Origin: Clostridiaceae bacterium
GTDB lineage: Bacteria; Bacillota; Clostridia; Oscillospirales; Acutalibacteraceae
DNA length: 6,496 bases
Assembly (NCBI GenBank): GCA_904501685.1
Contig: CAJGBX010000077.1
Coordinates: 1 to 6,496, forward strand
Reading direction: 5' to 3'
The notes under the pieces are model-generated. The model saw nothing but the letters and a program-made list of their open reading frames with translations, was not told the DNA's origin and did no database searches. Every line of letters starts with the position of its first letter. Position 1 is the first letter of the stretch. Below, in pieces: positions 1 through 5,014 of the stretch. The position numbers and the translations under genes are program-made.

Positions 1-1032
1 ATCGGCGGATACTCGGCATTGGTCCAGAAGGGCTTTGCCGCAGGCGACCGCGAATTGATTGAAAGTATACCCGAGGCATTAAGTGTTACCGACCATATTT
101 GCTCGTCGGTCAATATCGGCTCGACCAAGACCGGTATTAATATGGATGCCGTTGCAATGATGGGTAGGATTGTTCGCAAAACTGCCGAGCTGACATCCGA
201 CCGTGAGTGTATCGGTGCCGCAAAGCTGGTTGTTTTCTGTAATGCCCCCGAGGATAATCCTTTTATGGCAGGTGCCTTCCACGGCCCTGGTGAACCTGAC
301 TGTGTCATTAACGTCGGCGTTTCGGGTCCTGGTGTTGTGCGTGCCGCCTTGGCTCGACCTGAGGCTCAGGATTTAGACCTTTCAGGTGTTGCCGACTTGA
401 TTAAGCGTACAGCATTCAAGATTACCCGTATGGGTCAGCTTGTAGCTCAAAGAGCTACCCAACGCTTAGGTGTTCAGTTCGGTATTGTTGATTTGTCTTT
501 GGCTCCGACACCGGCAGTCGGTGACTCAGTTGCCCATATTTTGGAGGAAATCGGTCTGGAATCGGTCGGTGCCTGCGGAACCACCGCCTGTCTTGCAATG
601 CTTAACGATGCCGTTAAAAAGGGCGGAGTTATGGCTTCAAGCCACGTCGGAGGTCTTTCAGGCGCATTTATTCCCGTTACCGAGGATGCCGGTATGATTG
701 ACGCCGCACGCAGCGGGGCACTTACAATTGAAAAGCTTGAGGCTATGACGGCGGTTTGCTCGGTTGGTCTTGATATGATTAACATTCCCGGAGACACTCC
801 GGCCGAGATTATTTCGGCATTGATTGCCGACGAGGCTGCAATCGGTATGGTCAACTCTAAGACTACCGCAGTCCGCGTAATTCCTGCTATCGGCAAAAAA
901 GAAGGCGAGGAGCTTAACTTTGGCGGATTGTTGGGTTCCGGTCCCGTAATGCCGTTGAACCGCAATTCACCGTTGAAATTTATTTCACGTGGCGGAAGAA
1001 TCCCTGCGCCGTTGCAGAGCCTTAAAAATTAA
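1..1032 (+). CDS. UPF0210 / DUF711 'PFL family' protein, 5'-truncated by the window edge
   Basis: The reading frame is open from base 1 (Ile-Gly-Gly-Tyr-Ser-Ala-Leu-Val-Gln-Lys) to a TAA ending at 1032, giving 343 visible codons of a family usually about 450 residues long. The N-terminal quarter therefore lies to the left of the window. A TTG at 19 is in frame but sits inside the conserved GG(F/Y)SALVQKG stretch, so it is not the real start. Family hallmarks are this GGYSALVQKG stretch, a central HGPGEPDCVINVGVSGPG segment, the ACGTTACLAMLNDAVKKGG region and the C-terminal FISRGGRIPAPLQSLKN ending. The family is cytosolic and its biochemical function is, as far as I know, not established. The 'PFL' label reflects fold resemblance to pyruvate formate-lyase; I see no RVxGY-type glycyl-radical loop here, so no such activity should be assumed. 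In many Firmicutes a small ACT-domain gene precedes it, which would be outside the window. A strong terminator follows 18 bases after the stop. Confidence 0.93.
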   Translation: MGGYSALVQKGFAAGDRELIESIPEALSVTDHICSSVNIGSTKTGINMDAVAMMGRIVRKTAELTSDRECIGAAKLVVFCNAPEDNPFMAGAFHGPGEPDCVINVGVSGPGVVRAALARPEAQDLDLSGVADLIKRTAFKITRMGQLVAQRATQRLGVQFGIVDLSLAPTPAVGDSVAHILEEIGLESVGACGTTACLAMLNDAVKKGGVMASSHVGGLSGAFIPVTEDAGMIDAARSGALTIEKLEAMTAVCSVGLDMINIPGDTPAEIISALIADEAAIGMVNSKTTAVRVIPAIGKKEGEELNFGGLLGSGPVMPLNRNSPLKFISRGGRIPAPLQSLKN

Positions 1033-1050
1033 CTTTACTAATTTAAGACG

Positions 1051-1098
1051 AAACCAACCGTTTTTCTTTACAAAGTAAGGCGGTTGGTTTATTTTATT
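1051..1098 (+). terminator. Intrinsic terminator of the UPF0210 gene
   Basis: A perfect 10-bp stem pairs AAACCAACCG (1051-1060) with CGGTTGGTTT (1081-1090). Inside it, past an unpaired T5, CTTTAC (1066-1071) pairs with GTAAGG (1075-1080) around an AAA loop, with one G-T wobble. A T-rich tract (TTTATTTTATT) follows. It lies 18 bases after the UPF0210 stop and ahead of the next promoter, so it separates that gene from citrate synthase. Confidence 0.9.
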
Positions 1099-1159
1099 AA
1101 TGATGACTGTAAAAAAAAGAGTGTTTATGTTAATAAAATTAAGTTATGAGGCTTTTTGC

Positions 1160-1188
1160 TTGACTAAATTTAGCTATTTTAGTAAAAT
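1160..1188 (+). promoter_or_regulatory. SigA-type promoter for citrate synthase
   Basis: The -35 box is TTGACT (1160-1165) and the -10 box TAAAAT (1183-1188), separated by exactly 17 bases. Transcription would start near 1194-1196, leaving a leader of about 58 bases before the ATG at 1253. It lies downstream of the terminator at 1051-1098 and upstream of the only gene it could serve. A 6-bp inverted repeat (ACTAAA 1163-1168, TTTAGT 1178-1183) sits between the boxes and touches both, a place where a repressor could bind; no regulator can be named. Confidence 0.82.
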
Positions 1189-1191
1189 GAA

Positions 1192-1205
1192 TTTTAATAT
1201 TAAAA
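1192..1205. repeat. 14-bp perfect palindrome at the predicted start of the citrate synthase transcript
   Basis: TTTTAATATTAAAA reads the same on both strands. It begins four bases after the -10 box and covers the predicted transcription start. It is made only of A and T in an AT-rich intergenic region, so chance is a real explanation. The position would suit a repressor operator, but that is inference only. Confidence 0.4.
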
Positions 1206-1215
1206 AAATGTGGAG

Positions 1216-1236
1216 TGCTACCGTGTAAGGTGAGCA
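1216..1236 (+). other. Small stem-loop in the citrate synthase 5' leader
   Basis: TGCTACC (1216-1222) pairs with GGT (1229-1231) and AGCA (1233-1236) with a single bulged G at 1232 and a GTGTAA loop. It ends seven bases before the ribosome binding site GAGG (1244-1247). There is no T-run after it, so it is not a terminator. It is too short for any riboswitch I know; it may affect translation or mRNA stability, or be incidental. Confidence 0.3.
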
Positions 1237-1252
1237 AAGAAACGAGGAAAGA

Positions 1253-2668
1253 ATGACTGAAAACAACTTTAATATTCCCGAGGGATATATAGAATCCTTG
1301 ACGGCGGAGTATAAAAAGCATAATAATATCCCTAAATCGGATTATGAGAAATACGGTGTTAAAAAAGGTTTAAGAAATTCCGACGGCACAGGTGTTTTGG
1401 CAGGTATGACCAAGATTTGTAATGTTCACGGCTATCTTTTAAACGAGGGTGAGCGTATGCCGATTGAGGGTGAGCTTACATACCGCGGTTATAATATTGC
1501 CGATTTGGTTGACAACTGCATAAAGGAAGACCGCTTCGGCTTTGAGGAGATTGCTTATCTTTTAATGATCGGTAAGCTGCCTTCAAGGGAGGAGCTGGCG
1601 GAGTTTAATACCGTTATCGGCTCAATGCGTCAGTTGCCCGATTATTTTGCTGAGGATATGATATTAAGGCTGCCCAGCCGTAATATTATGAGCAACCTTT
1701 CGCGTGCGGTTTTGGCTTTATCACCGTTTGATAACCGTGCCGACGATAACTCAATTGACAACAATCTACGTCAGAGTCTTGAGCTTTTTGCACGCTTCCC
1801 GATTATTATAGCCTATGCTTATCAGGCTAAAAAGCATTTTTACGATAAGGAAAGTCTTTATATGCACTTTCCGAAGCCGGAGCTTTCAACTGCCGAGAAT
1901 ATTTTGCACATTATCCGTCCCGATAGCAGCTATACCGAGGAAGAGGTGCATTTGCTTGACTTGGCGTTAATGCTTCACGCTGAGCACGGCGGCGGTAATA
2001 ACTCGACATTTACGACCAGGGTTTTAACCTCATCGGGTACCGATATTTATTCAGCTATTGCAGGCTCAGTAAGTTCGCTCAAGGGTCCCAAGCACGGCGG
2101 TGCCAATATAAAGGTCGTCGAAATGATGAACGACATCAAGGAAAATGTCAAGAATTGGGACGACGAAAATGAAATTGCCGAATATTTGCGTAAGATTTTA
2201 CGCAAGGAGGCATTTGATAAAACCGGTCTTATTTACGGTATGGGCCACGCAATTTATACGCTTTCCGACCCTCGAGCAGTGCTTTTACGCCGCAGTGCCG
2301 AAGGCTTAGCTATCGAAAAGGGCAGAATGGACGAATTAAAGCTTATGGATAAAATAGCCTCTCTTGCACCGACATTGTTTGCCGAAGTCAAGGGCGATAA
2401 AAAGGTTATCTGTCCTAATGTTGACTACTATTCGGGCTTTGTATATTCCATGCTCGGTCTTCCGGTTGAAATGTATACTGCTCTGTTTGCCACTTCGCGT
2501 GTTGCAGGCTGGTGTGCACACCGTGCTGAGGAGCTTTCGAACGGTGGCAGAATTATAAGACCTGCTTATAAGAGCGCAGTTCGTCCTAAGGAGTATGTTG
2601 CAATGGAAAATCGTGAGACTTCTTTGGAGAGTGCATCAATACTGTCGGAAATCAAGAATATGTTCTAG
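1253..2668 (+). CDS. gltA: Citrate synthase (si-type, hexokinase-unrelated CS fold), complete
   Basis: Condenses oxaloacetate and acetyl-CoA to citrate and CoA in the cytosol; in a fermentative clostridium this mainly feeds 2-oxoglutarate and glutamate synthesis. The 471-residue product has the family landmarks in order: an N-terminal GELTYRGYNI segment, LHAEHGGGNNST (about 241-252, with H245), GPKHGGAN with the proposed catalytic His281, GMGHAIY with His332 and the DPR Arg341, NVDYYSG with catalytic Asp391, and the TSRVAGW Arg416 that binds substrate. The triad His281/His332/Asp391 is complete, so the enzyme should be active. It is somewhat longer than the 370-430 residues of many bacterial enzymes, with about 60 residues before the conserved core, as in clostridial homologues. 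The ATG at 1253 follows GAGG (1244-1247) with five bases between. It has its own promoter at 1160-1188. No terminator lies between its stop and the rimP promoter. A 2-methylcitrate synthase is a less likely alternative, as no propionate genes are nearby. Confidence 0.95.
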   Translation: MTENNFNIPEGYIESLTAEYKKHNNIPKSDYEKYGVKKGLRNSDGTGVLAGMTKICNVHGYLLNEGERMPIEGELTYRGYNIADLVDNCIKEDRFGFEEIAYLLMIGKLPSREELAEFNTVIGSMRQLPDYFAEDMILRLPSRNIMSNLSRAVLALSPFDNRADDNSIDNNLRQSLELFARFPIIIAYAYQAKKHFYDKESLYMHFPKPELSTAENILHIIRPDSSYTEEEVHLLDLALMLHAEHGGGNNSTFTTRVLTSSGTDIYSAIAGSVSSLKGPKHGGANIKVVEMMNDIKENVKNWDDENEIAEYLRKILRKEAFDKTGLIYGMGHAIYTLSDPRAVLLRRSAEGLAIEKGRMDELKLMDKIASLAPTLFAEVKGDKKVICPNVDYYSGFVYSMLGLPVEMYTALFATSRVAGWCAHRAEELSNGGRIIRPAYKSAVRPKEYVAMENRETSLESASILSEIKNMF

Positions 2669-2682
2669 CTTGTAAATATTGC

Positions 2683-2711
2683 TTGACAAAGTTGGAACGA
2701 TATGTTATAGT
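2683..2711 (+). promoter_or_regulatory. SigA-type promoter of the rimP-nusA-infB operon
   Basis: A consensus TTGACA -35 box (2683-2688) and a TATAGT -10 box (2706-2711) are separated by exactly 17 bases. The predicted start is near 2718. It begins only 14 bases after the citrate synthase stop codon, and a leader of about 75 bases separates it from the rimP start. It is the stronger-looking of the two promoters in the window, as expected for a translation and transcription housekeeping operon. Confidence 0.88.
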
Positions 2712-2735
2712 AAATTAAACTGAGATTGAAGAAAA

Positions 2736-2766
2736 GGAGAGTGGGGTGACCCGCTCTTCACTTTTT
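2736..2766 (+). terminator. Leader hairpin with T-run before rimP: probable transcription attenuator
   Basis: GGAGAGTGGG (2736-2745) pairs with CCCGCTCTTC (2750-2759) as a 10-bp stem including two G-T wobbles, capped by GTGA, a GNRA-type tetraloop. AC and then five T's follow (2762-2766), so the T-run is short and starts two bases after the stem. It lies inside the leader, downstream of the promoter at 2683-2711 and before the rimP ribosome binding site. A terminator there must be partly bypassed for the operon to be expressed. In Bacillus subtilis the corresponding operon is autoregulated by NusA through leader attenuation; a similar role here is inferred. TGAAG (2727-2731) can pair with CTTCA (2756-2760) and would disturb the stem base, a weak candidate antiterminator. 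The hairpin may also end transcripts reading through from citrate synthase. Confidence 0.75.
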
Positions 2767-2778
2767 GTACGGATGTTT

Positions 2779-2785
2779 AAGGAGG
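2779..2785 (+). promoter_or_regulatory. Strong ribosome binding site fixing the GTG start of rimP
   Basis: AAGGAGG is followed by seven bases and then GTG at 2793. No ATG offers a comparable alternative start in this frame, so the GTG is well supported. Confidence 0.9.
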
Positions 2786-2792
2786 TATTACT

Positions 2793-3254
2793 GTGGCAAA
2801 GAATCCAACTGCCGTCAAGGTGGCGGGTTTGATTAAGGACTCAATTGAGGGTATGGGGCTACAGCTTTGGGATGTTAAATTCCAAAAGGAAGGCACATCG
2901 TGGTATTTACGCGTGTTTATTGATAAGGACGGCGGAGTTGATATTAACGACTGCACCGATGTATCAAGGCTTATTGACCCTATTTTGGATGAGGCCGACC
3001 CCATAAATGTTTCCTATTATTTGGAGGTTTGCTCACCGGGACTCGAAAGAGAGTTGACCGAGAGGTGGCACTTCGAAAAGTATAAGGGAGAAAAGGTAAT
3101 GCTTAAGCTTATCAGACCAAGGGATAATAAGCGTGAGTTTAAGGGCGTTTTACTCTCAAACGAAAACGGCGTTATCGTAGAAATTGACGGTGAGGAAATC
3201 ACCTTTGACACAAAAGAATTGGTATACGTCAAATTAGACGATGCTGAGTTTTAA
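2793..3254 (+). CDS. rimP: Ribosome maturation factor RimP
   Basis: RimP (YlxS/YhbC, DUF150) binds the free 30S subunit and helps its late assembly in the cytosol. The 153-residue product has the usual family length. Its N-terminal alpha/beta domain (about 8-83) contains GLQLWDVKF, YLRVFIDKDGGVDINDC (38-54) and the signature YLEVCSPGLERELT (76-89). The C-terminal SH3-like barrel (about 90-150) carries KYKGEKVMLKL, EFKGVLL and the acidic end. It begins with GTG after an excellent AAGGAGG. It is the first gene of the operon and lies behind the leader hairpin at 2736-2766, so its expression should depend on readthrough. nusA follows after 43 bases with no terminator or promoter between, the standard order in Firmicutes. 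Confidence 0.97.
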   Translation: MAKNPTAVKVAGLIKDSIEGMGLQLWDVKFQKEGTSWYLRVFIDKDGGVDINDCTDVSRLIDPILDEADPINVSYYLEVCSPGLERELTERWHFEKYKGEKVMLKLIRPRDNKREFKGVLLSNENGVIVEIDGEEITFDTKELVYVKLDDAEF

Positions 3255-3281
3255 GTAAGTTAAAAATGAAATTAATATAAC

Positions 3282-3305
3282 GGAGGTACAATGGAAAATG
3301 GCTAG
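3282..3305 (+). promoter_or_regulatory. nusA ribosome binding site with an out-of-frame five-codon mini-ORF overlapping the start
   Basis: GGAGG (3282-3286) is followed four bases later by an ATG at 3291, whose frame reads Met-Glu-Asn-Gly and then TAG (3303-3305). The nusA ATG at 3298 lies 11 bases from the same GGAGG and in a different frame. The first ATG is therefore slightly close and the second slightly far from the same site. Ribosomes could start at either; those that finish the mini-ORF stop five bases past the first base of the nusA codon and could restart there. The arrangement is visible in the sequence; any regulatory effect is inferred. Confidence 0.6.
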
Positions 3306-4401
3306 GGCAAAAAAGGAAGTACAGGTGGATATGACCGCCGAAATTTTTGACGCATTGAAAATGATGGCTGAGGAAAGCGGTATTCCCGAAAGTTACTTGG
3401 CAGAAAAAATCAGAAGTGCAATTATTGTTGCTGCTAAAAAGGATTACGGCGGTAAGGACGTGGTATTCTGCGAAATGGATACCGAGCAAAGAATTTTTAA
3501 GGTATACGTCCGTAAAACTGTAGTTAGTGAAATTGAGGACGAATATACTCAGATTTTACTTGAGGATGCTTTAAAGGCAGACAAAAATGCTATGGTAGGC
3601 GAGTTTGTTGACATTCCGCTTGAAACCAAGAAGTTCGGCAGAATTGTTGCACAGAATGCCAAGCACGTTATCCGTCAGGGCGTAAAGGAAGCCGAAAGAG
3701 GTCAGACCTTTGAGGAGTTCCAGAGCCGTAATAAGGAGCTCGTTACTGCTGTTGTTCAGCGTATCGACCCCAAGACCGGTAACGCATCTATTACTATCGG
3801 CAGAGGCGAAGCAACCTTACCAAAGACCGAGCAGGTTCCGGATGAGGTGCTTAAAGAGGGCGACCATATTAAGGTTTATATCGTTGATGTAAGAAATGAG
3901 GACAGAGGTCCCAGAGCTATGATTTCAAGAACACATCCCGGTCTTGTCAAGCGTTTGTTTGAAACCGAGGTTCCCGAAATTTATGACGGTACTATCGAAA
4001 TTAAGGCAGTATCCCGTCAGGCAGGCTCAAGAACAAAAATGGCAGTTTGGTCGCAGAATCCTGATATTGATGCCGTTGGTGCATGTATCGGTCAGCGAGG
4101 TGTTCGTGTAAACGCCATTGTTGAAGAATTGGGCGGCGAAAAGATTGACATTGTAAAGTATTCGGATGACCCGGTTGCCTTTATTACCGAGGCTTTGTCT
4201 CCGGCTAAGGTTTTGTCGGTCACTGTTGAGAGTGAGGAGCCGAAGGTCTGCCGTGTAACCGTACCCGACAGTCAGCTTTCCTTGGCTATCGGTAATAAGG
4301 GTCAGAACGTTCGACTTGCTGCACGTCTTACCGGCTGGAAGATTGATATTCATCCCGAAAGTGGTTTCTATGGTGAGGGCGACGACAGCGTTCAGAACTA
4401 A
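3298..4401 (+). CDS. nusA: Transcription termination/antitermination factor NusA
   Basis: NusA binds RNA polymerase and nascent RNA and modulates pausing, intrinsic termination and antitermination. The 367-residue protein shows an N-terminal RNA polymerase-binding domain (about 12-135, with FGRIVAQNAKHVIRQ from 113), an S1 domain (about 145-212), KH1 with the GQRG loop (265-268) and KH2 with the GNKG loop (332-335) followed by QNVRLAARLTGWKIDI. It ends soon after KH2 and lacks the C-terminal acidic repeats of Escherichia coli NusA, as usual in Firmicutes. About 11 residues (MARAKKEVQVD) precede the position where many homologues start; the ATG at 3331 is an alternative start, but its upstream GGTGG is only two or three bases away, so 3298 is preferred. 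The start region is unusual (see 3282-3305). It lies 43 bases after rimP and 24 bases before rnpM in the operon, and probably feeds back on the leader hairpin. Confidence 0.96.
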   Translation: MARAKKEVQVDMTAEIFDALKMMAEESGIPESYLAEKIRSAIIVAAKKDYGGKDVVFCEMDTEQRIFKVYVRKTVVSEIEDEYTQILLEDALKADKNAMVGEFVDIPLETKKFGRIVAQNAKHVIRQGVKEAERGQTFEEFQSRNKELVTAVVQRIDPKTGNASITIGRGEATLPKTEQVPDEVLKEGDHIKVYIVDVRNEDRGPRAMISRTHPGLVKRLFETEVPEIYDGTIEIKAVSRQAGSRTKMAVWSQNPDIDAVGACIGQRGVRVNAIVEELGGEKIDIVKYSDDPVAFITEALSPAKVLSVTVESEEPKVCRVTVPDSQLSLAIGNKGQNVRLAARLTGWKIDIHPESGFYGEGDDSVQN

Positions 4402-4425
4402 ACTATAATTTAAAGGATTATTGCT

Positions 4426-4695
4426 ATGACACCTAAAAAACAACCTTTAAGACAGTGTACCGGCTGCGGTGAAATGAAGCCTAAGCGTGATTTGGTACGT
4501 ATTGTAAAAACTCCCGAGGGGAAAATAATGCTTGACCGTTCGGGAAAGCTTAACGGACGCGGTGCATATATTTGTCACAGTGCCGAATGCTATAAAAAAG
4601 CTGTCAAGACCAAGCGATTGGAGCGTAGCTTTTCTATGGCAGTTCCCGAAGCCGTTACTGAGCAGATTTTAAAGGAGCTAAATAGTGCAGAATAA
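4426..4695 (+). CDS. rnpM: YlxR-family RNA-binding protein (RNase P modulator RnpM)
   Basis: This 89-residue protein belongs to the YlxR family (DUF448). In Bacillus subtilis YlxR has been renamed RnpM because it binds RNase P RNA and modulates the enzyme. Family landmarks are the basic start PLRQCTGCGEMKPKRDLVRIV (7-27), EGKIMLDRSGKLNGRGAYIC (31-50) and the charged helix after it. Four cysteines, C11, C14, C50 and C55, sit in the two loops carrying the family signatures; B. subtilis and pneumococcal members, as I remember them, lack them, so a metal site is possible here. The ATG at 4426 follows a modest AAAGGA (4412-4417) with eight bases between. The gene starts 24 bases after nusA and its last 11 bases overlap ylxQ. 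Confidence 0.93.
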   Translation: MTPKKQPLRQCTGCGEMKPKRDLVRIVKTPEGKIMLDRSGKLNGRGAYICHSAECYKKAVKTKRLERSFSMAVPEAVTEQILKELNSAE

Positions 4696-5014
4696 TAAAA
4701 TTTTGTCGTATTTGGGGCTTGCCAGAAAGGCAGGCAAGCTGGCGGTTGGTTTTGCCGCCTCTAAAGAAGCGTGTCAAAAGAATACTGCAAAATTTGTTGC
4801 AGTAGCAAGCGATATATCCGCAAAATCACTTAAAGAGATAAAATACTTTAGCGGCGGAATCGTACCGGTTGAAACAGTACCGTTTACTATTTTGGAGGTT
4901 TCTGCGGCAATTGGTATAAAGGCCGGCATTGTGGCCATATGTGACGACGGCTTTGCCAATGCTTTGGTAAGGCTGTTCGAAAGTAAAAAGGAGGAAATCA
5001 CGAATGCTGATTAA
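4685..5014 (+). CDS. ylxQ: YlxQ, L7Ae/L30e-family RNA-binding protein
   Basis: The 109-residue product has the L7Ae/L30e/S12e fold: the N-terminal signature LSYLGLARKAGKLAVGF (7-23), the FVAVASDIS strand and turn (37-45) that contacts kink-turn RNA in relatives, and the later IGIKAGIVAICDDGFANAL segment (76-94). YlxQ is a small ribosome-associated or RNA-binding protein whose exact job is not well settled; the operon places it between RNase P modulation and IF2. The start is a GTG at 4685, seven bases after AAGGAG (4672-4677), inside the end of rnpM. It overlaps rnpM by 11 bases and infB by 11 bases, and in both cases the downstream ribosome binding site lies inside the upstream coding region. 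Translation of the three genes is therefore probably coupled. Confidence 0.92.
   Translation: MQNNKILSYLGLARKAGKLAVGFAASKEACQKNTAKFVAVASDISAKSLKEIKYFSGGIVPVETVPFTILEVSAAIGIKAGIVAICDDGFANALVRLFESKKEEITNAD

Noticed and set aside
474..965. A 163-codon open frame on the - strand inside the UPF0210 gene
   Set aside because: The + strand frame is a clearly conserved protein; the antisense product has no recognisable motif and no promoter or ribosome binding site.
1091..1139. A 10-bp inverted repeat, ATTTTATTAA and TTAATAAAAT, 29 bases apart in the gap before the citrate synthase promoter
   Set aside because: It is pure A/T in an AT-rich region, with a long loop, and its left arm is the T-run of the terminator. 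It is likely chance.
3323..3333. An alternative nusA start at ATG 3331, which matches the usual N-terminus of homologues better
   Set aside because: The only nearby ribosome binding motif is two or three bases away, while a strong GGAGG precedes 3298. It remains possible but is not preferred.
4027..4443. A 138-codon open frame on the - strand opposite the NusA KH domains
   Set aside because: It lies across conserved KH coding sequence and the nusA-rnpM junction, and its product resembles nothing I know.
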